From contig NZ_KB223527.1 in NCBI RefSeq assembly GCF_000331575.1, positions 779,842-843,841 on the forward strand: a DNA stretch of 64,000 bases, read 5' to 3'. Positions within the stretch are counted from its first letter, which is position 1. Every line of letters starts with the position of its first letter. Origin of the DNA: Calidifontibacillus oryziterrae. Its GTDB lineage: Bacteria; Bacillota; Bacilli; Bacillales; Bacillaceae_J. Positions 22,907 to 32,480 of the stretch are shown piece after piece. The position numbers and the translations under genes were made by a program. The notes beneath the pieces were generated by a model, which was not told the DNA's origin, did not search any database, and was given only the letters and a program-made list of their open reading frames with translations.

Positions 22907-23931
22907 TTATTTTCATTATTAAGTCCAAGAATAAATAACTCTAGCAAAAGCTTTTTATCCATTTTACCGGTTTTCATTTTATAATCTGCCTCAGCCAAAT
23001 CAGCAATGATCCTTACTAGCTCCTGCTCGCTAAATTGTTTACCTTGCTCTAGTGCACGCTTTACTCTAAATGGGTGTACTTTTATAAATGTCGCAGCTTG
23101 ACTTTGCCCATATCCTCGTTTAGACAATTCTTTTACTTGATAAATCAATCGAAACTGTCCAGAAAGCAATGATAAAATCTTAATTGGTTCCTCTTTTTGT
23201 TCAATTAAATCATTCAAAATTGTGAATGCTTCTGCTTGTCTTCGAGTAACAATCATATCAATAAGTGCAAATATATTTTCTTCAAGGGTCCTCGGTACTA
23301 TGACTTTTATTACCTCTTCATCAATTAATTCATCATCTCCAATGTATAAGATCATTTTATCGATTTCATTTGCTAATAGCATTAGCTTGGTCCCAACAAT
23401 TCTTAAAAGAAGTTGTGCTGCTTCATCCTTAATTTGTTTTTGTCCATTTTTCACCCTACTTTTAATCCAGGTTACCAACATTTTCTCATCCATACTCGTT
23501 GCAAAAAGAACATCACCATGAGTTTTTATAAGCTTCACAATCTTTTTTCGTTCATCTAACTTTTCATAACGAGCAACAAAAATTACAACTGAATCTGGAG
23601 AGGGATTAATTATATAATTTTCTAGTTTTTTTAAATTATGTTCAATTTTATTTTTATCCTTTTGCGCGGTCAAAAAAATTGGCTCCTTTATAATGACAAC
23701 CCGTTTTTCACCAATAAACGGAAGTGTTTCGGCATCTTCTAGTGCAACCTCTAACGGCACTTCGTTTAAATCAAAGACAGATACATTAAACTCTCTTTCA
23801 TCTTCAGGGATAACTGTATCTACTATTAAATCTAAAGTTTCATTAATTAAATATTCTTCTGTTCCATATAATAAATATAGTGGAGCTATTTCGTTTTTTT
23901 TAATTTTTTTATGTAATTCATTTATTGTCAT
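22891..23931 (-). CDS. holA: DNA polymerase III subunit delta
   Basis: HolA (YqeN) is the delta subunit of the clamp loader that opens the beta clamp. The 346-residue protein has an AAA+-like N-terminal domain starting with LYLLYGTEEYLINETLDLIV and a helical collar domain near residues 215-340 (ILNDLIEQKEEPIKILSLLSGQF). The degenerate Walker region expected of delta is present. The ATG at 23931 has a GAGGTGA site. The position between rpsT and yqzM-comEC is the usual one. Confidence 0.95.
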   Translation of the reverse strand: MTINELHKKIKKNEIAPLYLLYGTEEYLINETLDLIVDTVIPEDEREFNVSVFDLNEVPLEVALEDAETLPFIGEKRVVIIKEPIFLTAQKDKNKIEHNLKKLENYIINPSPDSVVIFVARYEKLDERKKIVKLIKTHGDVLFATSMDEKMLVTWIKSRVKNGQKQIKDEAAQLLLRIVGTKLMLLANEIDKMILYIGDDELIDEEVIKVIVPRTLEENIFALIDMIVTRRQAEAFTILNDLIEQKEEPIKILSLLSGQFRLIYQVKELSKRGYGQSQAATFIKVHPFRVKRALEQGKQFSEQELVRIIADLAEADYKMKTGKMDKKLLLELFILGLNNENKKEAF

Positions 23932-24249
23932 AACTTTTCACCTCAAGAAATCCGTTAATTCTATGCTAGACGGTTCTCATCATTTTGACAAGCGATTTAT
24001 GTGAGGTGGAATGAATAATGGGGAAGACTGAAAATACAGTCCTCCCTTTATGATAAACGTTAAAGCTTGAGCCCCGGGATACTCAATCTTTAACGATTGT
24101 AACGTTGTATTCTTATGATGCACGATAATAATCGAAGTATATGTGACAACTCTTGTCAGCTGAGGAAAAACAATAATGACTTTTAGTTAACATGTAGATT
24201 TTTTTTTTGGATTAGCTTATACTAAAATGGCATATAGGAGGGGATTCAA
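23932..24249. other. Intergenic region between holA and yqzM
   Basis: This 318-bp divergent region holds the promoters of holA and yqzM. Two imperfect hairpins are visible: GACTG/CAGTC near 24036-24051 and GTTAAAG/CTTTAAC near 24059-24095. Neither is followed by a T run on the plus strand. No gene longer than about 11 codons has a ribosome site. Confidence 0.5.
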
Positions 24250-24381
24250 ATGAACGAATTTGAAAAAAATGTACAAAGCAAACGTAATGATGCCGTTGAT
24301 TCCGGTGTTGGCTTTATCGTTTCTTTTGGATTTTTTGCAACAATTTTTATTATCGCAACTGTAATTAGTGTGTTAGGCTAA
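24250..24381 (+). CDS. yqzM: YqzM family small membrane protein
   Basis: A 43-residue protein, MNEFEKNVQSKRNDAVDSGV at the start, with one C-terminal membrane helix (about residues 21-43, ending ATVISVLG). It matches the short YqzM family of Bacillaceae, whose function is unknown. The ATG at 24250 has an AGGAGGGG site, and a strong terminator follows 16 bp after the stop, so it is an independent unit between holA and comEC. Confidence 0.88.
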   Translation: MNEFEKNVQSKRNDAVDSGVGFIVSFGFFATIFIIATVISVLG

Positions 24382-24396
24382 CACATTGGGAAAGGG

Positions 24397-24421
24397 GACT
24401 GCAACAAAGCAGTCTTTTTTT
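24397..24421 (+). terminator. Terminator of yqzM
   Basis: GACTGC-AACAAA-GCAGTC followed by seven T. Confidence 0.92.
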
Positions 24422-24459
24422 CTTTGCTAATCTAATAATCAATAGTATTATACTGTATC

Positions 24460-26766
24460 CTATGGTAGCTTCCTTGTAAACGTTCCTTGATTTTCGTTAA
24501 ATGTAAAACAAATTGCACCGTGCTTATCTGTTCGTAAAATCTGAGTATGTTGCCCTTTTAACAAATTTATTATTTCGGAGTGCGGATGCCCAAAACGATT
24601 CGATTCACCTACTGATAATAATGCATATTTAGGACTTAACCGTTCAATGAATGATTTTGAACTTGACGTTTTACTACCGTGATGACCTACTTTTAATACA
24701 TCAACTGTTAGATTTGGAAATTGCGTCAATAATCTGGACTCTCCTTTTTCTTCAAGGTCACCTGTAAATAACCATTTATAACCACCTAATATTGTATAAA
24801 TAACAACAGAACGATTATTTTTCGACTTCTCATCTCCATAGGGACTAAGCACATAAAACTGATAATTTTCGATCGCCCACCCATTCCCATTTTTCACCTG
24901 GGTAATTGGAATATTTTGGTCCTTAAAATACTTGTATAGCTGTTTTTCCTCATTATCGATCTCACCAAGACCAATCACTACTTCATTAACTTTCACATAA
25001 TTGATGACGCTCCTGGCCCCACCGATATGATCGGCATCACCATGTGTTAATACGAGTTTATTTATCGTGCGAATTCCTCTTGCTTTTAAATATGGAGTCA
25101 CAATATCCTCGCCAATATCAAAGCTTTTTTCTTGTTTTTCCCAATCTTGTTGTTCAAAGGAAGTTCTCCCACCAGTGTCAATTAAATAAACGCCTTTCCG
25201 ATAAGGCAACTCTATTAAAATAGAGTCTCCTTGACCAACATCAATCATTGTTAGTAAGCCATTACTTGACATGTGTGGTGACCACCAATGATATAGAAAA
25301 AGAAATAACAACAATAGAATTTCTCTTTTGAGTTTGGAAATCCGCTTATGTTTTTCCCATCCTAAAAGAAAAAAAATGATTACTCCGTAATATAATGCTA
25401 ATAGCCAAACTCTAGGTTTCCCAAATCGCAACGTAAGAGGTACATAGTTATCTACAACTTCGAGGAAAAAATAGGATGCATCTAAAATAACAGCTAGCGC
25501 CATTGTGATGATTACACCGATTGGTTCAAATAAAATATAAGCAAAATATGCGATAAATGAGAGCGGTAATATAATCAGAGAGATAAAGGGCACAAAAATA
25601 ATGTTTAGCGGCAAGCTTAGAAGGGAAATTTCGTAAAAGTAATATAGTAATAACGGGACAGAAACTAATTGAGCAACCATTGTAACTGCCAATAGTTGTT
25701 GGATTCGACTTTCATACAAAGAGAAAATGAATGCAGCCGATACAATGAGAGCAAAGCTAACTAAGAAAGATAATTGGAAGCCTATTTCAAATATATAATA
25801 AGGATTTATTGCAATCATTATTAGAAATGCCAGACTTAATGCATCTAGTGGGCTGATTTTAGCTTTGAATTTTAGAGATAGAAGAAATAGCAATGTCATT
25901 AAACATGCCCTTACAACAGAGGGTGCGGCACCCGTAATCACAATATATAATGGTAGTGATAGTAATAGGATATTAAAACTATCCTCTCTAGTAACCCCAA
26001 TACGAATTAACACATAATAGCTTGCTGCTACGACAAGCCCAACATGTAGACCGGAAATTGCTAGCAGGTGAATGATTCCAAATTTCTGAAAGTGGTCTAG
26101 TACGATTAAACTAATTTCATCCCTTTCTCCAAAAATCAATGCTTGAACAATGCCTACTGTTTTTTCCGGAAAATTTTCCTTTATAAAGGATAGTTGGTTT
26201 GAACGCCATTTTTGCAATAAATAATGGTTGGATTCCACCGCGGAGCATTGGGAAGGTAAAATACGATTCGGGGTAAGAGTCCAGTGAATATGCTTGTGAA
26301 ATAAATACTGTTTATAATCAAAAGCATAAAAATTTCTTGCCGTCCTAGGTTCATTTAAATGACCAGTAAACCTACAGCTCATACCAATGTGTAAACTATG
26401 CAAAGATTGAAGCTCTTCTTCATTTTTGATTTGATAAAATACTTGGAGTTTTTCTTTCGTGGGAAGCTGATAAAAAAAAGACATTTGATTGCCATCAAAT
26501 TGGGGGATCGAAGTTATAACTCCGCTAAAATGCTTATCATTTACAGTTAAAGTGGAATTGTTTTTGTCATCAACAAATTTGAAGTTTAAACTAAATAAAA
26601 CGAATACAAGAGTACATACAATCAAGACCTTGGGATCTATTCTTTTAGTAATCAGCCAAATAAAGTAACTAAAAACTATGGCTAAACCAACGATTATAGA
26701 TTGAAAAAAGGCAGCCAAAGTCCCTAGTAGAGCAGCTAAGGCAACATAAAACCAATTCCCTTTCAA
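24460..26766 (-). CDS. comEC: DNA internalization channel protein ComEC/Rec2
   Basis: ComEC forms the channel for single-stranded DNA across the membrane during transformation. The protein (768 residues from the preferred TTG at 26766, which has AGAGGTGG five bases upstream; a GTG at 26775 is the alternative) has an N-terminal DUF4131 region, a Competence domain with many membrane helices (about residues 215-480, LLAISGLHVGLVVAASYY), and a C-terminal metallo-beta-lactamase-like domain with MIDVGQGDSILIE, THGDADHIGG, LFTGDLEEKGE and KVGHHGSKTSSS. It appears intact, with all motifs. Confidence 0.95.
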   Translation of the reverse strand: MKGNWFYVALAALLGTLAAFFQSIIVGLAIVFSYFIWLITKRIDPKVLIVCTLVFVLFSLNFKFVDDKNNSTLTVNDKHFSGVITSIPQFDGNQMSFFYQLPTKEKLQVFYQIKNEEELQSLHSLHIGMSCRFTGHLNEPRTARNFYAFDYKQYLFHKHIHWTLTPNRILPSQCSAVESNHYLLQKWRSNQLSFIKENFPEKTVGIVQALIFGERDEISLIVLDHFQKFGIIHLLAISGLHVGLVVAASYYVLIRIGVTREDSFNILLLSLPLYIVITGAAPSVVRACLMTLLFLLSLKFKAKISPLDALSLAFLIMIAINPYYIFEIGFQLSFLVSFALIVSAAFIFSLYESRIQQLLAVTMVAQLVSVPLLLYYFYEISLLSLPLNIIFVPFISLIILPLSFIAYFAYILFEPIGVIITMALAVILDASYFFLEVVDNYVPLTLRFGKPRVWLLALYYGVIIFFLLGWEKHKRISKLKREILLLLFLFLYHWWSPHMSSNGLLTMIDVGQGDSILIELPYRKGVYLIDTGGRTSFEQQDWEKQEKSFDIGEDIVTPYLKARGIRTINKLVLTHGDADHIGGARSVINYVKVNEVVIGLGEIDNEEKQLYKYFKDQNIPITQVKNGNGWAIENYQFYVLSPYGDEKSKNNRSVVIYTILGGYKWLFTGDLEEKGESRLLTQFPNLTVDVLKVGHHGSKTSSSKSFIERLSPKYALLSVGESNRFGHPHSEIINLLKGQHTQILRTDKHGAICFTFNENQGTFTRKLP

Positions 26767-26805
26767 GTAGGCCACCTCTCTATTTTAAAATTATTTCATC
26801 AGTTT

Positions 26806-27222
26806 TTAATCTTTAATTCGAATTACTTCTATATCTTTTAAGAAATATTGATTCCATTTATTTTCATAAGCATTTTCAAAAACAATTTTCTTTATTCCTG
26901 ATTGTGCAAGTGTTTTTGCACAATTTTCACAAGGTTCATGTGTCACGTATGCAGTAGCCCCTTTTAAGTCATCTCTCTCTGCATGTAGTACCGCATTTAC
27001 TTCAGCGTGAATTGTACGGATACACCTACCTTGTTCATTAATCAAACAACCTACATCCTCACAATGATCATGCCCGTGAATAGAGCCATTATAACCAGTA
27101 GAAATAATATGCTTTTCCTTTACAATTACACATCCAACACTTAACCGTGGACAAGTAGAACGGGTCGCCACTTCGCGGGCAATATCTAGAAAGTATTTGT
27201 CCCAATTTTTTCTAGGCATCAT
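26806..27222 (-). CDS. comEB: ComE operon protein 2 (dCMP deaminase family)
   Basis: A 138-residue zinc-dependent deoxycytidylate-deaminase-family protein encoded in the comE operon. It shows the HAE motif (IHAEVNAVLHAE, about residue 71) and PCxxC (HEPCENCAKTL, about residue 96) for zinc, plus further Cys and His residues (GHDHCEDVGCL) typical of the dCMP deaminase subgroup. ComEB is not required for DNA uptake in B. subtilis. Start codons at 27222 and 27219 are both ATG; a GAGG site favours the first. Confidence 0.94.
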   Translation of the reverse strand: MMPRKNWDKYFLDIAREVATRSTCPRLSVGCVIVKEKHIISTGYNGSIHGHDHCEDVGCLINEQGRCIRTIHAEVNAVLHAERDDLKGATAYVTHEPCENCAKTLAQSGIKKIVFENAYENKWNQYFLKDIEVIRIKD

Positions 27223-27300
27223 AAATAACCTCTTTTCAATTAATATAAAGTAAGTGTAGCTATTTTTTTAGATAATCGTCAATATATTTCTACAAGTCTT

Positions 27301-27930
27301 CTACCGTACAGTAATTTCATCTACAATCTTTTCCAATGACTTTTCACCTATACCGGAAACATTTAATAAATCATTTATTGTTTGAAATCTTCCGTGTTCT
27401 TCTCGGTATGTAATAATACTTTCTGCTTTGGACGGCCCAATACCTTGCAAACGTTGTAATTCCTCAACTGTAGCGGTATTAATATTTATTTTATTATGAT
27501 CATTTTGACCATTAAGATTTACTTTAACATCTATATTTTCGCCAATTTTCGGTACATAGATGACCATCTCATCTTGAAGGCGAGCTGCTAAATTTATTTT
27601 AGTCTGATCAGCGTCTGCAGCAAATCCCCCAGCCATATTTATTGCATCCAACACCCTACTTCCTTCTAGCAATTCATAAACATTAGGTTGCAAAACTGCC
27701 CCCTTTACATCAACGATAATATACAATTCAGGCAAATCACCATTACTATCCGTCTGCTCAGTTATTTGTAATTCAGATGATAATGATTCAGTGAAATCTA
27801 GTATCTCTGTACTAGAATCTTCATCAGAATGGATATCGTTTTGTGTAGTAAAAACAGTGAATAAAATGATCGCTGCCAATACTATGAGTATTGGCTTCAA
27901 ATATTTGGTAAGTAGTGATTTTATTTCCAT
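27301..27930 (-). CDS. comEA: DNA receptor ComEA
   Basis: ComEA is the membrane-anchored DNA-binding protein that hands DNA to ComEC. From the ATG at 27930 the protein has 209 residues: a membrane anchor (about residues 13-28), an acidic linker, a SLBB domain (YIIVDVKGAVLQPNVYEL to about residue 135) and a C-terminal helix-hairpin-helix pair (NTATVEELQRLQGIGPSKAE, LLNVSGIGEKSLEKI). The open frame continues 21 codons upstream but without a ribosome site. It heads the comEA-comEB-comEC operon, divergent from comER. Confidence 0.95.
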   Translation of the reverse strand: MEIKSLLTKYLKPILIVLAAIILFTVFTTQNDIHSDEDSSTEILDFTESLSSELQITEQTDSNGDLPELYIIVDVKGAVLQPNVYELLEGSRVLDAINMAGGFAADADQTKINLAARLQDEMVIYVPKIGENIDVKVNLNGQNDHNKININTATVEELQRLQGIGPSKAESIITYREEHGRFQTINDLLNVSGIGEKSLEKIVDEITVR

Positions 27931-28057
27931 ACCATATAATCTCCTTTTACAAAGTTTAATGTATACAGTAGTAGCTACATCAAGTTTGTGCATATTTTTT
28001 CAATGCCATCATAGATATAGATAAAGGAACCTGTTTTGTTTAGGGGGGGAAAGAGCA

Positions 28058-28885
28058 TTGAATATCGGTATTGTTGGAACTGGAAACATGGGCAAAATCC
28101 TAATTGATGCATTTCTCATATCATCTGCAGTTACAGAACAACAGTTATTTATAATAAATCGTTCAAAAGCTAAAGCTGAACATATAAAATGTGTGTATCC
28201 TAACATTCAAGTTATGAATTCAGTAGAAGATGTAATCAACCATTGCGATTTCATTTTCATTTGCGTGAAACCAGTCGACATATACTCGCTTCTTCAACAA
28301 TGTCATACTACAATAAGAAAGGAGCAATGTATTATTTCGATCACCAGTCCAATCAGTGTAAAACAACTCGAATCAGTTGTACCTTGTTCCGTTGCTCGAG
28401 TCATACCTAGTATTAATAATCGTGTTTTAAGTGGAACTTCATTGCTTACTTTTGGGGAAAGCTGTAAGTATCATCATCAAAAGACGATCATACAATTAAT
28501 GGAGAAAATTTCAGCACCCGTTGTGATTGAGGAAGAATTTACAAGAGTTGCTTCAGATATTACAAGTTGCGGACCAGCATTTTTTACATTTTTACTACGA
28601 AGATTTATTGAAGCAGCGGTTAATGAAACACAAATTCCAGAAGAGCAAGCAAGCTTACTAGCTACCAAAATGTTGATAGGAATGGGACAATTGATTGAAC
28701 AGGAAGTTTACACATTAGAAACATTGCAAGAAAAAGTATGTGTAAAAGGCGGAATTACTGGTGAAGGAATTAAAGTACTCGAAGCCGAAGTGGGACAAAT
28801 GTTTCATCATGTTATTCAAGCAACACATGCCAAGTTTTTTGATGAAAAGAAAAAAATCTCGGAGCAGTTTGGAATAATTAATTAA
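28058..28885 (+). CDS. comER: ComER, pyrroline-5-carboxylate reductase-like protein
   Basis: A 275-residue protein related to ProC. The N-terminal Rossmann fold has MNIGIVGTGNMGKILIDAFL, and the C-terminal dimerisation domain has SDITSCGPAFFTFLLRRFIE and GVKGGITGEGIKVL-like segments (here CVKGGITGEGIKVL). The start is a TTG with an AGGGGGGGA site. It is transcribed divergently from comEA, the fixed position of comER. Its role is uncertain; involvement in sporulation or biofilm has been proposed in Bacillus. A true P5C reductase activity should not be assumed. Confidence 0.92.
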   Translation: MNIGIVGTGNMGKILIDAFLISSAVTEQQLFIINRSKAKAEHIKCVYPNIQVMNSVEDVINHCDFIFICVKPVDIYSLLQQCHTTIRKEQCIISITSPISVKQLESVVPCSVARVIPSINNRVLSGTSLLTFGESCKYHHQKTIIQLMEKISAPVVIEEEFTRVASDITSCGPAFFTFLLRRFIEAAVNETQIPEEQASLLATKMLIGMGQLIEQEVYTLETLQEKVCVKGGITGEGIKVLEAEVGQMFHHVIQATHAKFFDEKKKISEQFGIIN

Positions 28886-28923
28886 TTCGTTATCGGAATT
28901 CAATATTCCTGCAATTTATCAAA

Positions 28924-28955
28924 AAAACCGAGAAAGTTCAATCTCTCTCGGTTTT
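28924..28955. terminator. Bidirectional terminator between comER and yqeM
   Basis: AAAACCGAGA/TCTCGGTTTT flanked by A and T runs, serving the convergent comER and yqeM transcripts. Confidence 0.88.
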
Positions 28956-29036
28956 AACTTTTTCCCCTATTATAGAATTGTACCTCTGATTAATATTACT
29001 AGATTAGTACTAAATCTGTTCTATGGCTTTTTTGTT

Positions 29037-29801
29037 CTAAGGTCTACGAACAACAAAAAAAATCCTTTCTGCTGTTTCCCATGGGCTTTTTTCAGTAAAA
29101 TCAGCCGTTATTTCCAGAACATTAAAACCGATAACTTCTAGCCATTGTTTATACTGGCTAATCGGAAAGGCCCGCTGATAATGAAGTTCATCAAATCGTT
29201 CATATAGCCTATTCTGTTTTACAAAAAATGTCAGTTCATGCTCGACAGAATAGGGTGTTTCACCTTCAAAGCAATTCCATATATAAGCAATGTCGTCACC
29301 ATTACTACAATACGATTGACCAATAAACAATTCCTCAATCTTATAAAGAGAATGAACATCAAATAAAAATAAACCTCCAGGAACGAGATAATGAAAGACA
29401 TTTTGGAATGTTTGTTTGACATCCTCTTCTATTACTAAATAATTTAAAGAATCGCAAAAAATTCCGATGCAATCAAATGGCTTGAACCCTTCAAATTCCC
29501 GCATATCTTGTAGAAAATAAGCAACACTTACACCAGATTGTTCAGACTTTCTATTCGCTACTGCCAGCATATCCTCGGATAAATCAATTCCCGTTACGTT
29601 AAAACCCTTTTTTGCCAAAGGGATAGAAATTGCTCCTGTTCCACAACCAATGTCTAGAAAACGATTTCCACCATTTCCGTACTTTTTCATCATTTTCTCA
29701 ACATAATCAATCCAGTTATTATAAGGGACATCATTCATCAGCTCATCATAAAGTAAAGCAAAGCTTCTATAAGCAGTCATATTATTGGGTAAGTCTTTCA
29801 T
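29037..29801 (-). CDS. yqeM: Class I SAM-dependent methyltransferase YqeM
   Basis: A 254-residue class I methyltransferase: SAM motif I FLDIGCGTGAISIPLA (about residue 45), the acidic residue in VTGIDLSEDMLAVA, motif DCIGIFCDSLNYL. It lies in the conserved yqeM-rsfS-yqeK-nadD-yhbY-aroE-yqeH-yqeG run and overlaps rsfS by 20 bp. The substrate is unknown. The ATG at 29801 has no strong ribosome site, so translational coupling to rsfS is likely; an inner ATG eight codons later is an alternative. Confidence 0.9.
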   Translation of the reverse strand: MKDLPNNMTAYRSFALLYDELMNDVPYNNWIDYVEKMMKKYGNGGNRFLDIGCGTGAISIPLAKKGFNVTGIDLSEDMLAVANRKSEQSGVSVAYFLQDMREFEGFKPFDCIGIFCDSLNYLVIEEDVKQTFQNVFHYLVPGGLFLFDVHSLYKIEELFIGQSYCSNGDDIAYIWNCFEGETPYSVEHELTFFVKQNRLYERFDELHYQRAFPISQYKQWLEVIGFNVLEITADFTEKSPWETAERIFFVVRRP

Positions 29802-30138
29802 GAATATTTACACGAGGAGCATCTCCCCAGAGACGTTCTAAATTATAATAGATTCTTTCATCACGATGAAAAATATGAACGATCACATCTTCTAAATCTA
29901 TAAGTATCCAACGAGCCTCATCAAACCCTTCTAAACGCTTAACATTTAATCCGCTTTCATTTGCCTTTTCCTTTACCTCACGGGCAATTGCTTGGACTTG
30001 CTTTTCAGAATTCCCGTGGCAAATAATAAAATAATCAGCGACTAATGATACCCCTCTCATATCTAACACAGTAATATCTTCTGCCTTTTTATCATCAGCT
30101 GCTTTCGCGGCAATGTACAAAATATCCTGTTCAGTCAT
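29782..30138 (-). CDS. rsfS: Ribosomal silencing factor RsfS
   Basis: RsfS binds ribosomal protein L14 and blocks subunit joining in starved cells. The 118-residue protein contains LDMRGVSLVADYFIICHGNS and ARWILIDLEDVIVHIFHRDERIYYNLERLW (read in two parts), both diagnostic. It overlaps yqeK at its start and yqeM at its end, consistent with a tightly coupled operon. Confidence 0.96.
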   Translation of the reverse strand: MTEQDILYIAAKAADDKKAEDITVLDMRGVSLVADYFIICHGNSEKQVQAIAREVKEKANESGLNVKRLEGFDEARWILIDLEDVIVHIFHRDERIYYNLERLWGDAPRVNIHERLTQ

Positions 30139-30715
30139 TAAAGGTAATTCCTCCTTTTTCTACTTTTATTAACGAATTGTATGTTTCCAATGTATCTGGA
30201 TAAATTAGCTCACTTTTATCTAACAAAAATTTTATCGTATTTTTTAAGGCGGTAACAACAGCTGCATTTAAGCTTTGTTCTGCTATATTTCTTACAGCTT
30301 CAACTCCCGGAAAGCTTCTTCCTGGTTCAATATAATCAGCTAAAAAAATAATTTTATCAAGCGTATTCATTTGTTTGTTTCCGGTAGTATGATAGCGAAT
30401 CGCCTGTAACACCTCTTCATCAGTGATACCTACTTCGGTTTTGACTAAATATGCACCAACTGGAGCATGCCACAATTCAGAATGAAAATCGAGTAACATT
30501 TCAGGCATTTTTTGATCGATAATAATAGCTTTCATCTCCTCTACAGGACGAAACTTAGCGTAATCGTGAAATATTGCGGCTAGCTCAGCCTTTTTAGTAT
30601 CAACTCGATACTTTTGGGCTAAATTAAGAGCCGACTCCATTACACCTAATGTGTGCTCATATCGTTTACTTGTCAATTGTTGTTTGACAATTTGTAATGC
30701 CTTACTTCGCTCCAT
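30131..30715 (-). CDS. yqeK: HD-domain Ap4A hydrolase YqeK
   Basis: YqeK is an HD-domain phosphohydrolase that splits diadenosine tetraphosphate to two ADP. The 194-residue protein shows the HD residues in [14 protein letters not shown] (about residue 45), H in [17 protein letters not shown] and [10 protein letters not shown] chose the ATG at 30715, with GAGGAG upstream, over an in-frame start 18 bp earlier. It overlaps the nadD stop by 14 bp, a normal arrangement in this operon. Confidence 0.93.
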   Translation of the reverse strand: MERSKALQIVKQQLTSKRYEHTLGVMESALNLAQKYRVDTKKAELAAIFHDYAKFRPVEEMKAIIIDQKMPEMLLDFHSELWHAPVGAYLVKTEVGITDEEVLQAIRYHTTGNKQMNTLDKIIFLADYIEPGRSFPGVEAVRNIAEQSLNAAVVTALKNTIKFLLDKSELIYPDTLETYNSLIKVEKGGITFND

Positions 30716-31268
30716 ATAAATTTTTCTCCTCAATATATTGTTTCACAAGATCCGGTAAAAAATATTTCGTATTTTGCTTATTTTTAAAGCGGTCACGAAG
30801 CTGCGAAGAAGAAATCTCAAATTGCGGGACTTCTACTTCAATTATCGGATAATTGGACTTTACTTTGAAACTTGGACGTTTCACTCCGACAAATTGAACT
30901 TGTCTAACAAGTTCTTCAATATGCTGCCAATTTGGCAAATATTCTACCATATCAGCGCCAATAATAAAATAGAACTCAGCTTTAGGATACCTTTTCTGTA
31001 ATAATCCGATTGTTTCATATGTATAAGAGGGACCTGAACGCTCAAATTCGATTGTCTGTAAAAAGAAATTAGGATTGTCGTCAATTGCTCTTTTTACCAT
31101 TTCAATGCGTTCTTCACCTTTAGTTTTAGCGTTTTCTTTGTGCGGTGGTACATTTGTAGGCATAAACCATATTTCATCAAGCTGTAAGGCTGTTAAAACC
31201 TCCTGGGCTATAATTAAATGACCATAGTGTGGAGGATCGAATGTACCACCCAATATTCCAACCTTCAC
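30702..31268 (-). CDS. nadD: Nicotinate-nucleotide adenylyltransferase
   Basis: NadD makes deamido-NAD from nicotinate mononucleotide and ATP. The 188-residue protein has [12 protein letters not shown] at the N-terminus with the nucleotidyltransferase HxGH-type motif, [10 protein letters not shown], and [10 protein letters not shown] near the C-terminus. The open frame extends 47 codons upstream over yhbY, but the GTG at 31268 follows GAGGTGA and gives the normal length. Confidence 0.96.
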   Translation of the reverse strand: MKVGILGGTFDPPHYGHLIIAQEVLTALQLDEIWFMPTNVPPHKENAKTKGEERIEMVKRAIDDNPNFFLQTIEFERSGPSYTYETIGLLQKRYPKAEFYFIIGADMVEYLPNWQHIEELVRQVQFVGVKRPSFKVKSNYPIIEVEVPQFEISSSQLRDRFKNKQNTKYFLPDLVKQYIEEKNLYGAK

Positions 31269-31278
31269 TATTATCACC

Positions 31279-31569
31279 TCACGGAAGTTCAATTTGTTTA
31301 TTTTCAGAGGATTCTCTATAAATAACGATAATATTCCCGATAATTTGTACAAGCTCTGCACCTGAGCGAGATGATATTTCTCTTGCAACTTCATCCCGAT
31401 CATCTTCACAATTTTGCAGGATGCTTACTTTAATTAATTCGCGAGCCTCTAATGCTTCACCAATTTGTTTCACCATATTCTCATTAACCCCACCCTTTCC
31501 AACTTGAAAAATTGGGTTTAAATGGTGTGCTTTTGCACGCAAAAACCGTTTTTGTTTTCCTGTTAACAT
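31279..31569 (-). CDS. yhbY: RNA-binding protein YhbY (YqeI, CRS1-YhbY domain)
   Basis: A 96-residue CRS1-YhbY domain protein associated with pre-50S particles. It shows [31 protein letters not shown] with the GxxG-like loop, and [10 protein letters not shown]. It lies between aroE (start codon adjacent to the aroE stop) and nadD. Confidence 0.94.
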   Translation of the reverse strand: MLTGKQKRFLRAKAHHLNPIFQVGKGGVNENMVKQIGEALEARELIKVSILQNCEDDRDEVAREISSRSGAELVQIIGNIIVIYRESSENKQIELP

Positions 31570-32406
31570 TTAGTTTCCTCCTAGTTGTGTTCTCACAATT
31601 TTCTCCATCCCTTTAAAATCAGGCTTTTGACCTGTCCAGAGCTCAAAAGCAAGTGCACCTTGGCCAACAAACATTCCAACACCATTTTGAACGACCCCAC
31701 CTAAACTGCGACCAAGCTTTAACCATTTTGTTTCAATTGGATTATAAATAATATCACTAAGTATTGTTCCAGCTTTCATATTTTTTAAATCAATAGGAAT
31801 CATCCCAGTTTGTGGGCTCATCCCAACAGATGTAGTATTAATAATAATTTCATAATTGAACAGATTTTTTTCTGCTTCAATAATAGATAAAGCATTGGAT
31901 GTTATCGGAAAAGAACAGGAGGCAATTAGCTCGTTTGCTTTTTCTACTGTTCTATTTGCAATATCAATGTGCTGGACTCCTAGTCGCGCAAGTGTAATAT
32001 AAATTCCTCTAGCGGCCCCACCAGCTCCGACCAATAACATCTTTTTATGTAAAACGGAGTCACCAGCTAGTTGCATAAGTGATACAACAAACCCTTTTCC
32101 ATCAGTGTTATAGCCAATAAGTTTACCATTTTTATTAACGACAGTGTTGACTGCGCCAATTTGTTTCGCTTCCTCATCGACCTCATCTAAATATTGGATG
32201 ACATTTACTTTATGTGGAATAGTAATGTTAAATCCTGATATTCCTAAAACACGAATCCCTTGAATGGCAGCTTCCAAGTCTTTTGGATGAACATCAAATG
32301 CATGATAATGTCCATCAATGCCTAAATTCGCAAATTGGTCATTATGCATAAACGGCGACATCGAATGCCCGACTGGATGACCGATTAATCCAAATAATTT
32401 CCCCAC
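31570..32406 (-). CDS. aroE: Shikimate dehydrogenase (NADP+)
   Basis: AroE reduces 3-dehydroshikimate to shikimate in aromatic amino-acid synthesis. The protein (278 residues from a GTG at 32406) shows the substrate site GHPVGHSMSPFMHN, the catalytic Lys in NITIPHKVNV, NADP-binding GAGGAARGIYI and NRTVEKA, and DIIYNPIETKWL. A TTG at 32424 is in frame, but the GTG is preceded by GGGGG and fits the family length. Confidence 0.95.
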   Translation of the reverse strand: MGKLFGLIGHPVGHSMSPFMHNDQFANLGIDGHYHAFDVHPKDLEAAIQGIRVLGISGFNITIPHKVNVIQYLDEVDEEAKQIGAVNTVVNKNGKLIGYNTDGKGFVVSLMQLAGDSVLHKKMLLVGAGGAARGIYITLARLGVQHIDIANRTVEKANELIASCSFPITSNALSIIEAEKNLFNYEIIINTTSVGMSPQTGMIPIDLKNMKAGTILSDIIYNPIETKWLKLGRSLGGVVQNGVGMFVGQGALAFELWTGQKPDFKGMEKIVRTQLGGN

Positions 32407-32480
32407 TTTACCCCCAACTTTCAATATTCATTAATTCTGATAGGTATCATTATTGATAGTCCATAGTAATATTATAGAGA

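Noticed and set aside
24059..24095. Hairpin upstream of yqzM as a terminator or riboswitch
   Set aside because: The stem is interrupted, has no T run, and no gene ends nearby on the plus strand.
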